NCBI GenBank assembly: GCA_041495205.1
Contig: JBGQCF010000020.1
Coordinates: forward strand, 1 to 36,508
Origin: JAHFRG01 sp041495205
GTDB lineage: Bacteria > Pseudomonadota > Gammaproteobacteria > Burkholderiales > JAHFRG01
Length of the DNA stretch: 36,508 bases
Direction of reading: 5' to 3'
The notes beneath the pieces are model-generated. The model worked only from the letters and a program-made list of their open reading frames with translations, had not been told where the DNA came from and searched no databases. A program made the position numbers and the translations under genes. Below are positions 1 to 7,934 of the stretch, one piece after another. Position 1 is the stretch's first letter. Every line of letters starts with the position of its first letter.

Positions 1-142
1 CCCTGCGGGTTGCGGCCAAAAAGCGCGCCTGCTTTGTTGCTCGGCTTACTCGATGTCCCGGCATCGAGCTGCGCCTCGCGTCGCGCATTCATCGCTTTTT
101 GGCCAGCAACGCAAATCCGTTTCATTATGTTAGAGGCTCTTT
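1..142 (+). repeat. Truncated copy of the dispersed palindromic repeat also found at 7762-7901
   Basis: The first 142 bases align over their whole length with 7762-7901: both begin CCCTGCGGGTTGCGGCC, both contain AGCAACGCAAA near the end, and both end in TATGTTAGAGRCTC. This copy forms a long hairpin: TTGCGGCCAAAAAGCG (10-25) pairs with CGCTTTTTGGCCAGCAA (93-109) with one bulge, and inside it CTCGATG (49-55) pairs with CATCGAG (62-68). It lies just past the 3' end of murA. The window edge cuts it, so its left terminus is not visible. Bases 143-201 between the repeat and murA hold nothing I recognise. Confidence 0.75.
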
Positions 143-201
143 ATCTAAAAAACGCATTTTACCGCAGAGAACAGGCGGCGCGGAGAAGTTTTCTTTGAAA
201 A

Positions 202-1455
202 TCAATGCGCGCGGCGGATGCGGGCACCCAGCTGCGATAGTTTCTCTTCTATACACTCATAGCCCCGGTCAAGGTGATATGCGCGGTCCACTACGGTTTC
301 ACCGCGCGCGACCATTCCCGCGAGCACCAGGCTTGCCGAGGCGCGCAAATCGGTGGCCATGACTTTGGCGCCATCCAGTTGCGCGACGCCTTGCACCATT
401 GCGGTATTGCCTTCGACCTCGATCTTGGCTCCCATGCGCCGCAGCTCCTGGACATGCATGAAACGGTTTTCAAAAATCGTCTCGGTGACGGTGGAAGCAC
501 CGTGCGCCACGCTGTTCAACACCATGAACTGCGCCTGCATGTCGGTGGGGAAACCCGGATAAGGCGCAGTGCGCACGTTGACCGCTTTGAGTTCCCCGCT
601 CATCTTGATGCCCACCCAATCTTCTCCCGTCTCGATCTGCGCGCCCGTTTCGCGCAGCTTCTCCAGCAGCGCATCGAGAATATCCGACCGGGTATCCTTG
701 AGGCGGATGTGCCCGCCGGTGGCCGCTGCCGCAATCAGAAAAGTACCGGTTTCAATGCGGTCGGACATGATGCGATAACCCGCGCCGTGCAGCTTGCTCA
801 CGCCTTCGATGGTGATCACGTTGCTGCCCGCGCCGCGAATGCGCGCCCCCATGGCATTGAGGCAATTCGCCAGATCCACCACTTCCGGCTCACGCGCCGC
901 GTTTTCAATCACTGTGGAGCCTTGCGCCAGAGTCGCCGCCATCATCAAGTTCTCGGTGCCGGTGACCGATACCAGATCCATGAAAATGCGCGCGCCCTTC
1001 AAGCGCTTCGCCCGCGCATGGATATAGCCGTGCTCGATGACGATTTCAGCGCCCATCGCCTGCAGGCCTTTGATGTGCAAATCCACCGGCCGCACGCCGA
1101 TCGCGCAACCGCCAGGGAGACTCACCCGCGCCTCGCCGGCGCGCGCCAGCATCGGTCCCAGCACCAGGATGGAAGCACGCATGGTTTTCACCAGCTCGTA
1201 CGGTGCAACCGGATTGCTCAAACGCTCCGCAGTAAGCTCAACCTCCATTTTCTCATGGAGCGACACTGCGACGCCCATTTGCCCTAGCAGATTGAGCATG
1301 GTGGTAACATCGTGCAAGTGCGGCACGTTCTCGATTTTCAGCGGCTCGCGGGTCAGCAGGCTCGCGCACAGTATCGGCAGGGCGGCGTTCTTGGCGCCGG
1401 AAATCCGTACCTCGCCTGAAAGCGGCGCGCCGCCTTGAATGATTAGCCTGTCCAT
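202..1455 (-). CDS. murA: UDP-N-acetylglucosamine 1-carboxyvinyltransferase
   Basis: First committed step of peptidoglycan synthesis: transfers enolpyruvate from PEP to UDP-GlcNAc in the cytoplasm. The 417-residue product is full length (about 420 in the family). Visible hallmarks are the N-terminal SGAKNA motif with Lys22, and GGCAIGVRPVDLH with Cys117, which corresponds to the fosfomycin-targeted catalytic cysteine. A Cys rather than Asp here predicts ordinary fosfomycin sensitivity of the enzyme. The ATG at 1455 overlaps the end of the bolA-like gene by 13 bases, so the two are probably translationally coupled. It is the last gene of the minus-strand mla/ABC/bolA/murA run. The bolA-murA pairing is common in proteobacteria. 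Identification is secure. Confidence 0.97.
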   Translation of the reverse strand: MDRLIIQGGAPLSGEVRISGAKNAALPILCASLLTREPLKIENVPHLHDVTTMLNLLGQMGVAVSLHEKMEVELTAERLSNPVAPYELVKTMRASILVLGPMLARAGEARVSLPGGCAIGVRPVDLHIKGLQAMGAEIVIEHGYIHARAKRLKGARIFMDLVSVTGTENLMMAATLAQGSTVIENAAREPEVVDLANCLNAMGARIRGAGSNVITIEGVSKLHGAGYRIMSDRIETGTFLIAAAATGGHIRLKDTRSDILDALLEKLRETGAQIETGEDWVGIKMSGELKAVNVRTAPYPGFPTDMQAQFMVLNSVAHGASTVTETIFENRFMHVQELRRMGAKIEVEGNTAMVQGVAQLDGAKVMATDLRASASLVLAGMVARGETVVDRAYHLDRGYECIEEKLSQLGARIRRAH

Positions 1456-1676
1456 TCTTCCGGACTATAAGTCGTCATTGACAGCGCGTGAATCTCCTCT
1501 CGCATCCTGTCACCTAACGCGCGGTATACGACCTGGTGCTGCTGCACCCGGCTCTTGCCGCGAAAAGCGGCGCTCACAATGACCGCTTCGAAATGCTGGC
1601 CATCGCCCCGCACTTCGACAAATTCGCACGGCAGATTGTCTTGAATGTAACTTTTGACGTCTTCGGGCTTAACCAT
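1443..1676 (-). CDS. ibaG: BolA/IbaG family protein
   Basis: Small BolA-like protein of 77 residues, beginning MVKPEDVKSYIQDNLPC. The family has a class-II KH-like fold, and members bind [2Fe-2S] clusters together with monothiol glutaredoxins. The core is visible as VRGDGQHFEAVIVSAAF followed by QQHQVVYRALGDRM, with the conserved histidine of the H..A.V.S pattern. The reading frame extends 15 codons upstream, but the ATG at 1676 gives the family-typical N terminus and leaves 8 bases to the upstream permease gene. The position directly before murA is that of E. coli ibaG (yrbA), which is why I prefer ibaG to bolA. Its C-terminal codons overlap murA. Confidence 0.88.
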   Translation of the reverse strand: MVKPEDVKSYIQDNLPCEFVEVRGDGQHFEAVIVSAAFRGKSRVQQHQVVYRALGDRMREEIHALSMTTYSPEEWTG

Positions 1677-1684
1677 AAGGATGT

Positions 1685-2440
1685 TTAATAGCGCAGCTTG
1701 TAACCGATTTTGAGCAACCACAAGGTAAACAATGATAAGACTAAGAAACAGCTAGCGACAACGGCGATGCTCAAGCCCGGCGCAACATCGGAAAGCCCGA
1801 AGAAGCCGTAACGGAAGCCGTCAATCATGTAGAAAAAAGGATTGAAATGCGACGCCACCTGCCAAAATTGGGGCAGTGAATGTATCGAATAAAACACCCC
1901 GCTCAGGAAGGTCAGTGGAATGATGATGAAATTCTGGAACGCAGCAAGCTGGTCGAACTTGTCGGCCCAGATGCCGGCGATGATCCCCATGGCGCCGAGG
2001 ATTCCGCTTCCCAGAAACGCGAACAGCAACACCCACAACGGGTATGTTAACGGCACTGCGACAAACCACAGCGTGACCGCGAACACCCCCAAACCCACCA
2101 ACAACCCGCGCACAATCGCCGCCAGCAGGTAGGCCAGGAAAAACTCCCAGTGCGACAGCGGCGGCAGCAGGATAAAGATGATATTTCCGGTGATCTTCGA
2201 TTGAATCAGGCTGGAGGAGCTGTTGGCAAAACCATTTTGCAGCACGGTCATCATCACCAGCCCTGGCACCAGGAATGCGGTATAGCTGACACCTTCATAA
2301 ACCTGCACGTGCTCTTCCAGAACGTGGGAAAAAATCAGCAGATACAACAGCGCGGTCACCATCGGCGCCAGTACGGTCTGGAAACCTACTTTCCAGAAGC
2401 GCAGCAGTTCTTTGTAGAACAGGGTCGGGAATCCGCGCAT
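1685..2440 (-). CDS. ABC-2 type transporter permease (YadH-like)
   Basis: Inner-membrane permease of 251 residues with about six hydrophobic segments, typical of ABC2_membrane exporters. It ends in a basic LLKIGYKLRY tail. The segment IIIPLTFLSGVFYSIHSLP is the family's conserved 'PLtFLSGvFyp' loop. Together with the preceding ATPase gene it makes an efflux ABC transporter of the YadGH/NodIJ group. The stop of the ATPase gene and this ATG share one base (TGATG), so expression is coupled. The substrate is unknown. The location between the mla genes and murA recurs in betaproteobacteria and suggests an envelope role, which is an inference only. Confidence 0.87.
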   Translation of the reverse strand: MRGFPTLFYKELLRFWKVGFQTVLAPMVTALLYLLIFSHVLEEHVQVYEGVSYTAFLVPGLVMMTVLQNGFANSSSSLIQSKITGNIIFILLPPLSHWEFFLAYLLAAIVRGLLVGLGVFAVTLWFVAVPLTYPLWVLLFAFLGSGILGAMGIIAGIWADKFDQLAAFQNFIIIPLTFLSGVFYSIHSLPQFWQVASHFNPFFYMIDGFRYGFFGLSDVAPGLSIAVVASCFLVLSLFTLWLLKIGYKLRY

Positions 2441-3339
2441 CAGTGCTTGCTCATTATTTTCACAAACACTTCTTCTAGGTCGGGCTGGAGTAACTCGATT
2501 TCCTGCGCCGCGATGCCCGCTTCGCGCAGCCGCGACATGATTTTTTCCAGTTCCGCATAATCTGGCAAAGCCAGTGTATAGCTTGAATCACTGCGCTGCA
2601 TGAGCAAAGACTGCAAATCGGCGGGCAGGTGATCCGGCGACAGGCGCAACTTGATTCGGTGTTCGGAAAAACTTTCCAGAAGATTTTTGGTGGTGTCGAG
2701 CGCGACGATTTTTCCCTGCTTCAGCATGGCAATGCGGCTGCACAGTGCTTCCGCCTCTTCCAGATAATGCGTGGTAAGCACAATGGTGTGTCCGCCAGCA
2801 TTGAGTTTTCTGATGAACTGCCAGAGTCCCTGGCGCAGCTCCACATCCACTCCCGCAGTCGGCTCGTCGAGCACGATGACCGGCGGCTTGTGCACCAGCG
2901 CCTGCGCCACCAGCACGCGCCGCTTCATGCCCCCGGATAAAGCACGCATGTTGGTATCGGCCTTGTCAGCAAGGTCCAGATGGTGAATTACCTCATCAAT
3001 CCAGCCGCGATTGTTTTTAATCCCAAAATAACCGGATTGGATAGTGAGCGTCTCGCGAACCGTGAAAAAGGGATCGAACACCAGTTCCTGCGGCACCACG
3101 CCGAGCGCACGCCGCGCCTCGCGATATTGGGTGGAAACGTCAAAACCCATTACCTCAAGCTTCCCGCGGTCGGCGCGCGACAACCCGGCGAGGATATTGA
3201 TGAGCGTGGTTTTGCCGGCGCCGTTGGGTCCCAGGAGCGCAAAGAACTCGCCCTGCGCAATCTCCAGGCTTACATTCTTCAGCGCTTGAACCGCGCCGAA
3301 GCTTTTATGTACCTCTCTGATTTGAATTGCGGGAGTCAT
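2440..3339 (-). CDS. ABC-2 exporter ATP-binding protein (YadG-like)
   Basis: Cytoplasmic ATPase subunit of 299 residues that pairs with the YadH-like permease. Walker A is GPNGAGKT (37-44), the signature is LSGGMKRRVLVAQAL, Walker B is VIVLDEPTAGVD, and the H-loop is TTHYLEEAE. About 80 residues follow the core ATPase, as in DrrA/NatA/YadG-type subunits that contact their permease. The start codon at 3339 follows an 81-base gap after mlaB, so it may be in the mla transcript or have its own promoter; no clear promoter is visible in that gap. Confidence 0.92.
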   Translation of the reverse strand: MTPAIQIREVHKSFGAVQALKNVSLEIAQGEFFALLGPNGAGKTTLINILAGLSRADRGKLEVMGFDVSTQYREARRALGVVPQELVFDPFFTVRETLTIQSGYFGIKNNRGWIDEVIHHLDLADKADTNMRALSGGMKRRVLVAQALVHKPPVIVLDEPTAGVDVELRQGLWQFIRKLNAGGHTIVLTTHYLEEAEALCSRIAMLKQGKIVALDTTKNLLESFSEHRIKLRLSPDHLPADLQSLLMQRSDSSYTLALPDYAELEKIMSRLREAGIAAQEIELLQPDLEEVFVKIMSKH

Positions 3340-3420
3340 GTATCGCGGTGAGGCGTGAAACCGGGGAGAAAACCAAGAAACCTGATTGTTCGTTTACCGA
3401 TAGCCCTACTCCTTCGGTTC

Positions 3421-3711
3421 TTAGCTCCCGCCACAAAAGGGTATTAATTCCAGTACACCGTAGACCGAGGCAAGGCTTTTCATATTATCCGGCATATTGA
3501 CTACGCACAGTTGCAAGTTGCGGCTTTTGGAAACGCGCAGCCATTCAAGGACCATGCTGATGACGGAGGAATCAACCTCTTTCAGCCCACTGAAATCGAT
3601 TTGCTTAAGTTCCGCGTTGAACTCCTGCAGGCCCGCCTCGAGCACCGACATCACGTTACCCATGGTGACCGGGCCCTGCACCCGTAACCGGCTGCCGTCG
3701 CGAACAATCAT
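3421..3711 (-). CDS. mlaB: STAS-domain protein MlaB
   Basis: Small cytoplasmic STAS-domain protein of 96 residues. In E. coli MlaB binds the ATPase MlaF and is needed for assembly and activity of the MlaFEDB phospholipid transporter. The sequence shows the STAS pattern: a beta strand, then LKQIDFSGLKEVDSSVISM, where the DSS matches the family's conserved 'vDssGl' loop but without the glycine. It overlaps mlaC by four bases (ATGA), as expected for a stoichiometric complex. The similarity is weak in absolute terms, as is normal for STAS proteins, and position in the operon carries much of the call. Confidence 0.85.
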   Translation of the reverse strand: MIVRDGSRLRVQGPVTMGNVMSVLEAGLQEFNAELKQIDFSGLKEVDSSVISMVLEWLRVSKSRNLQLCVVNMPDNMKSLASVYGVLELIPFCGGS

Positions 3712-4364
3712 TTTTTTTCCGACCGCACCTGCAGGTTGGCCGGTTTTTCCTCGCCGCTTTCGAGTCTTTGATTCTTGTCCATCAATGTTTTAATCAAGCC
3801 GTCTATGCCCGAGCGGTTGATTTCATTGTTGAAGGTACTGCGGTAACTCGTCACCAAACTGACCCCGGCCACGACCACGTCGTAAACCTTCCAGCCTTGC
3901 GGCGTTTTTTCCATGCTGTAATCAATTATGATCGGCTGGCCGTTGGGCTGGCTGATTTGCTGTTTCACCACCAAATCGTTGTCTCCGGGCTTGGTATCGG
4001 CGGGCTTCACTTCAATGGTCTGGTTTCTGTAGGAGTTGAGCGTAGTGGAATAAGTGCGCACCAGCAGAGTGCGGAATGCATTCACCAGCGCCTGTTTCTG
4101 CTCAGGCGTGGCGCTGCGCCAGTTCTTGCCTACCGCGAGCTGGGTGATGCGGGCGAAATTGAAATGCGGCAGGATTTTCACTTCCACCAGATCCAGCATT
4201 TTTTTGCGGTCGCCGGCCTGGATATCTCGGTCTTCTTTGATGATCTTCAGCACTTCATTGGAGACATCCCGCACCAGCACGTCCGGAGGCACGATGTCCG
4301 CGGCCAGCGTCAAGCCGCCTGCGAACGCCGTCAGCGCCAGTAGTAGTTTGGGGATAATTTTCAT
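3708..4364 (-). CDS. mlaC: Periplasmic phospholipid-binding protein MlaC
   Basis: 218 residues with an N-terminal signal peptide (MKIIPKLLLALTAFAGGLTLA, cleavage near AA-DI). The mature part is the Tol_Tol_Ttg2/MlaC family: VLKIIKEDRDIQAGDRKKMLDLVE, then FNFARITQLAVGKNW and PEQKQALVNAFRTLLVRTYSTTL. MlaC ferries phospholipids across the periplasm between the outer-membrane MlaA complex and the inner-membrane MlaFEDB complex. The last about 25 residues are charged and family-variable. ATGA overlaps on both sides (with mlaD and mlaB) show a tight operon. Confidence 0.93.
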   Translation of the reverse strand: MKIIPKLLLALTAFAGGLTLAADIVPPDVLVRDVSNEVLKIIKEDRDIQAGDRKKMLDLVEVKILPHFNFARITQLAVGKNWRSATPEQKQALVNAFRTLLVRTYSTTLNSYRNQTIEVKPADTKPGDNDLVVKQQISQPNGQPIIIDYSMEKTPQGWKVYDVVVAGVSLVTSYRSTFNNEINRSGIDGLIKTLMDKNQRLESGEEKPANLQVRSEKK

Positions 4365-4858
4365 TTCTTGTCACCTTCAGCCTTGTTGAACAAAAACTGG
4401 CCAATCATCTTTTCCAGCACTATCGCAGACTGGGTTTTCTTGATGGTTTCTTCCGGACGCAGAAACTCGCTGTCGCCTCCCGCATCCAGCCCCACATACT
4501 GCTCGCCGAGCAAACCGGAAGTGAGGATGCTGGCAAAAGTGTCCTTGGGAAACTGATAACGTTTGTCGATGCTTAAAGTCACTCTCGCCACGTAGTCCTT
4601 GTTGTCAAAGTGGATTTCGCCAACGCGCCCGACTAACACGCCGGCGCTTCTCACCGGAGCACGCACTTTTAAGCCCCCGATGTTCTCGAAATTGGCATAC
4701 AGCACGTAATTATTACTAGACAAGCTGAAGCTGCTAAGGTTGCCGACTTTGAACGCCAGCATGATCAGGGCGACGATTCCGGCAAAGACGAATGCGCCTA
4801 CCCACAAATCGAGCGTTTGTCGTGCATGTCGCCTTTCACCGTAACTATTGCGTTCCAT
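4361..4858 (-). CDS. mlaD: MCE-domain lipid transport protein MlaD
   Basis: Inner-membrane-anchored protein of about 165 residues with one N-terminal transmembrane helix (TLDLWVGAFVFAGIVALIML) and a periplasmic MCE domain (YANFENIGGLKVRAPVRSAG, then the V..I.l......V.l.id pattern). MlaD forms a hexameric ring that passes phospholipids between MlaC and MlaFE. GLLGEQYVGLDAGG matches the family's 'GLlGekYIel..G' stretch. A GTG codon at 4861 directly precedes the ATG at 4858; I chose the ATG, and either is possible. Its stop overlaps the mlaC start. Confidence 0.93.
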   Translation of the reverse strand: MERNSYGERRHARQTLDLWVGAFVFAGIVALIMLAFKVGNLSSFSLSSNNYVLYANFENIGGLKVRAPVRSAGVLVGRVGEIHFDNKDYVARVTLSIDKRYQFPKDTFASILTSGLLGEQYVGLDAGGDSEFLRPEETIKKTQSAIVLEKMIGQFLFNKAEGDKK

Positions 4859-4860
4859 CA

Positions 4861-5652
4861 CTACCCTCCAAGCGTCAAGGCCGTCAATACGAAATCGAGC
4901 GCGAGTATCGCCAGCGACGAGGTGACCACGGTGCGCGTGGTGGCACGCGACACGCCCTCCGCGGTGGGAACGCTATCGTAGCCCTCGAACAGCGCGATCC
5001 ACGTCACCGTGAAGCCGAACACCACGCTTTTGATCGCGCCGTTGAGCACGTCTTTGAACACATCCACCCCTGCCTGCATTTGCGACCAGAACGCGCCTTC
5101 ATCCACGCCGATCAGCACCACGCCGACGAAATAGCCGCCGAACACGCCGACCATGCTGAAGATCGCGGCAAGCATCGGCATCGAGATTACTCCCGCCCAG
5201 AAGCGCGGCGCTACCACGCGGGCGATCGGATCCACCGCCATCATTTCCATCGCGGAGAGCTGCTCGGTGGCTTTCATCAGGCCGATTTCGGCGGTAATTG
5301 CGGTGCCGGCGCGCCCGGCAAACAACAACGCAGTCACTACCGGCCCCAGCTCGCGCACCAAAGAGAGCGCGACCAGCAGGCCCAGCGCCTGCTCAGACGC
5401 GTATTTCTGCAGGGTATTGTAGCCCTGCAGCCCGAGCACGAAACCGACGAACAGCCCCGACACCACAATGATAATCAGCGAATAGACACCGACGAAATAA
5501 ATTTCGCGGGTGACCAGCCTAAAGCGTCGGAAGCTGGTTCCGGAACGGATAAGCGTGGCCCACAAAAAAAGGCTGGCATGGCCCAGGCTCCAGACGCTGT
5601 CCATCGCCCAGCCGCCCAGTCCGCGGAAACCTTCGGCGGCCAGCTTAACCAT
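4861..5652 (-). CDS. mlaE: Phospholipid transporter permease MlaE
   Basis: Permease (MlaE/Ttg2B family) of 263 residues with five or six membrane helices, partner of MlaF. Conserved stretches include GQ/LQGYNTL, LVRELGPVVTALLFAGRAGTAITAEIG and EQLSAMEMMAVDP, which are hallmarks of the family. The frame is open 62 codons further upstream inside mlaF, but the ATG at 5652 fits the family length and overlaps the mlaF stop by eight bases. The upstream extension is basic, unlike the family, and is a shadow of mlaF. Confidence 0.94.
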   Translation of the reverse strand: MVKLAAEGFRGLGGWAMDSVWSLGHASLFLWATLIRSGTSFRRFRLVTREIYFVGVYSLIIIVVSGLFVGFVLGLQGYNTLQKYASEQALGLLVALSLVRELGPVVTALLFAGRAGTAITAEIGLMKATEQLSAMEMMAVDPIARVVAPRFWAGVISMPMLAAIFSMVGVFGGYFVGVVLIGVDEGAFWSQMQAGVDVFKDVLNGAIKSVVFGFTVTWIALFEGYDSVPTAEGVSRATTRTVVTSSLAILALDFVLTALTLGG

Positions 5653-6457
5653 TGCCGCCCCTGAGCCCGATGTCGTCGGCATACGGATTGGCCGAATAAT
5701 GGAACGGTACCGGCCCGTCCATTTCCGCATGCACAAACTGGTGTACGAACGGCAGCGTGGACGCGCGGATTTCGTCGGGTGTGCCTTGCGCCGCCACCAC
5801 CCCTTCCGACATAAAGTAGATATAGTCCGCGATGGCAAGTGTTTCCTGCACGTCGTGGGTCACCACGATCGAAGTGGCGCCGAGCGCGTCGTTCAGGCGG
5901 CGTATCAGGTTGGCGATCACGCCGAGCGAAATCGGATCCAGGCCAGCGAAAGGCTCGTCATACATGATGAGCATGGGATCGAGCGCGATTGAGCGCGCCA
6001 GCGCCACACGCCGCGCCATACCGCCGGAAATGGCGGCAGGCATGAGGTCGCGCGCGCCACGCAGGCCCACGGCATTCAGCTTCATCAACACCAAATCGCG
6101 AATCAACACTTCCGGCAAATCCGTGTGCTCACGCAAGGGAAAAGCGACATTGTCAAACACCGACAAATCGGTGAACAAAGCGCCGAACTGAAACAGCATG
6201 CCCATGCGCCGGCGCATGCGGTACAGGCCGTCGTGGTCGAGCTGGTGTATCACCTCGCCCGCGACCTTCACCGCGCCGTTCGCAGGCCGCAACTGCCCGC
6301 CGATGAGCCGCAGGAGCGTGGTCTTGCCGCAACCGCTGCCGCCCATGATGGAGACCACCTGCCCTTTGGCGATGAGCATATTCATCCCTTTCAGGATGGG
6401 ATGCTGATCATAGGCAAAATTGACGTTGTTTATTTCGACAAGATGTTCCGTGGGCAC
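5645..6457 (-). CDS. mlaF: Phospholipid transporter ATPase MlaF
   Basis: ABC ATPase of 270 residues driving the Mla transporter. Walker A is GGSGCGKT (39-46), the signature is ISGGMARRVALARSI, Walker B is LIMYDEPFAGLDPIS and the H-loop is VVTHDVQE. The FQFGALFTDLSVFDNVAFPL stretch after Walker A is characteristic of MlaF/Ttg2A. The start is GTG at 6457, with a weak ribosome-binding site. It is the first gene of the minus-strand operon. A TAGAAT-like -10 candidate lies at 6491-6496 on the minus strand with only a poor -35. The operon is mlaFEDCB; an mlaA (vacJ) gene, often beside it in betaproteobacteria, is not in this window. Confidence 0.95.
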   Translation of the reverse strand: MPTEHLVEINNVNFAYDQHPILKGMNMLIAKGQVVSIMGGSGCGKTTLLRLIGGQLRPANGAVKVAGEVIHQLDHDGLYRMRRRMGMLFQFGALFTDLSVFDNVAFPLREHTDLPEVLIRDLVLMKLNAVGLRGARDLMPAAISGGMARRVALARSIALDPMLIMYDEPFAGLDPISLGVIANLIRRLNDALGATSIVVTHDVQETLAIADYIYFMSEGVVAAQGTPDEIRASTLPFVHQFVHAEMDGPVPFHYSANPYADDIGLRGGNG

Positions 6458-6612
6458 GATTATGAATTGTAAGCAGTTCCGGAATGTTGGATTCTAAACT
6501 AGTTATGCCAAATAGAAAAACCGGACAAAATTTGCGGCGTTGGCAATAGGTGGCACTTCCTCGTAGCGTGTTATCATTGGGACGAAACCAGGCGGAATGG
6601 ACCCCGGTGGCC

Positions 6613-7353
6613 ATGCATATACATGCCCTGCAATTTATTAATGTCAGCAAAAATTTCGGAATATACCCCGCACTCAAAGAGGTGGACTTCAGCGTCGAGA
6701 GCGGCGAGTTTTTTGCTCTGGTCGGGGTCAACGGCGCAGGAAAAACCACACTCTTGAAATGCCTGCTGGATTTTTGCGAAACCAATTCGGGCACGATAGA
6801 GATATTCGGCACTTCTCACCGCCTGACCGCCTCGCGCAAACGCCTGTCTTTCCTGCCCGAGCGCTTCATACCCCCCCATTACTTGACGGGAAAGGACTTC
6901 CTGCAATACATGTTGAAGCTGCAGGGTTTGTCATATGAGCCCTCCCAGGTTGAGGGCATGCTTGCTGCGTTTGATCTCGATTCGACAGCGCTCAGGCTTC
7001 CGGTGCGCGCCTATTCCAAGGGCATGACGCAGAAGCTGGGGCTTGCGGCGTGCTTTCTCGCCAGCAAGGAACTCTATGTGCTGGATGAGCCCACCAGCGG
7101 CCTTGATCCCAAGGCGCGCGCGCGCCTGAAAGCGCAATTCAAGGATTTGCGCAAACAAGCGCGCACCGCGTTTTTCACTTCGCATACGCTCGCCGACGTG
7201 GAGGAAATCTGCGACCGCATGGCGGTAATCCATGCCGGCCGCCTGCTGTTTGTAGGCACGCCGCAGCAGTTGTGCCGCAGCCACGCGGCGCCAAACCTGG
7301 AACAGGCATTCTTGTCCTGCATCGGCGAGCCAGCGACCATGACGGGAACTTAG
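6613..7353 (+). CDS. ABC-2 type transporter ATP-binding protein (orphan of its permease here)
   Basis: ATPase of 246 residues: Walker A GVNGAGKT (38-45), a degenerate signature YSKGMTQKLGLAACFL in place of LSGGQ, Walker B LYVLDEPTSGLDPK and H-loop FTSHTLADVEEICDR. YSKGM-type signatures are usual in CcmA/NatA/GldA-like ATPases of ABC-2 exporters. I take the ATG at 6613; a GTG 21 codons upstream is open but adds sequence foreign to the family. No permease follows. The nearest ABC-2 permease on the same strand is at 23526, beyond the pilus genes, and is the likely partner (inference). The final base of its TAG stop codon is also the first base of the inverted repeat of the element at 7353-7901. 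Confidence 0.88.
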   Translation: MHIHALQFINVSKNFGIYPALKEVDFSVESGEFFALVGVNGAGKTTLLKCLLDFCETNSGTIEIFGTSHRLTASRKRLSFLPERFIPPHYLTGKDFLQYMLKLQGLSYEPSQVEGMLAAFDLDSTALRLPVRAYSKGMTQKLGLAACFLASKELYVLDEPTSGLDPKARARLKAQFKDLRKQARTAFFTSHTLADVEEICDRMAVIHAGRLLFVGTPQQLCRSHAAPNLEQAFLSCIGEPATMTGT

Positions 7354-7901
7354 GAGTCTCTAACATGGTAATACACCTATTGCGACGGGGCGGGATCAAG
7401 TGCAGGCCGCGAAGCTAGCCGCGCCGATTAGTGGGGCTAAGGAACCTCTGAATAAGTCCTTCGTGAGCCGCGTTGCTGGCGGAATCGGGATGATCGCGCG
7501 AAGCACGACGAAGGTCGTAACCGGGACTACGAAGCCGAGGAGCGCGACAAAGCGAGCGCCCGATTCCGCCGCAACCCTCACGGGACGGGGCTTGGCGGGT
7601 GGTCTGCGGTGTCAGGCTCCTCGCGAAGGGGAGCGACCCTTCGCGTCGTCGCCTTTCTTACATCCCATCCCGCCAAGCCGCCGTCGTGGCCACGCGGGAC
7701 TTGTTCAGAGGTTCCTAAACCAGCGGCGAGCGACAACGGCATGCCTTGAGCGCCGCCCCGTCCCTGCGGGTTGCGGCCCAAAAGCGCGTCTGCGGTGTTG
7801 CTCGGGCTAGCGTTACTACGGAGTAGCGCTGCGCCCTCGCGCCTTGCATCCGCATCTTTAGGGACAGCAACGCAAAGGTGCTTTACTATGTTAGAGACTC
7901 C
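7353..7901. mobile_element. Inverted-repeat element (non-coding), interrupted by a second element
   Basis: The ends form an inverted repeat of about 30 bp: 7353-7384 reads GGAGTCTCTAACAT then GTAA..CACCT.TTGCG, and 7871-7901 is its reverse complement with about four mismatches and one indel. The right half (7762-7901) is repeated at 1-142. A local hairpin around 7810-7830 (GCGTTACT/AGTAGCGC) occupies the same place as the CTCGATG/CATCGAG hairpin of the other copy but with different bases, so structure looks better conserved than sequence. There is no open reading frame I would believe. Without the nested 275-bp insert and its duplicated TAA the element would be about 271 bp. I see no clear target duplication at the outer ends. 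The remainder, up to 7934, carries only the leader of the response regulator gene. Confidence 0.65.
7441..7715. mobile_element. MITE-like element with 20-bp terminal inverted repeats and TAA target duplication
   Basis: Left end GGAACCTCTGAATAAGTCC and right end GGGACTTGTTCAGAGGTTCC are reverse complements apart from one substitution near the middle. TAA is present directly outside both ends (7438-7440 and 7716-7718), which fits a 3-bp target duplication. The 275-bp interior has no plausible transposase gene, so it would move only in trans. The end sequence and TNA target resemble those of IS5-superfamily elements; this is from general knowledge and was not searched. It has inserted into the element at 7353-7901. 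A 48-bp relative lies at 36255-36302. Confidence 0.72.
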
Positions 7902-7934
7902 AGGACTCTGGCAAAATGACCACGGTCGTTTTGC

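Noticed and set aside
274..1287. 337-codon frame opposite murA
   Set aside because: His/Arg-rich shadow of a gene with certain identity.
6566..6580. Sigma-54 promoter before the ABC ATPase (GG...TTTGC near 6520-6535, or TGGCAC at 6551)
   Set aside because: The first has nine bases between GG and GC, and the second lacks GC at the right distance.
7400..7810. 136-codon frame across the MITE-like element
   Set aside because: It crosses the element boundaries and both elements' palindromes, with no protein-like pattern or ribosome-binding site.
7353..7901. Integron attC site or cassette array suggested by TAAC/GTTA at the ends
   Set aside because: The ends do not fit RYYYAAC/GTTRRRY, the length is wrong, and there is no integrase or cassette gene.
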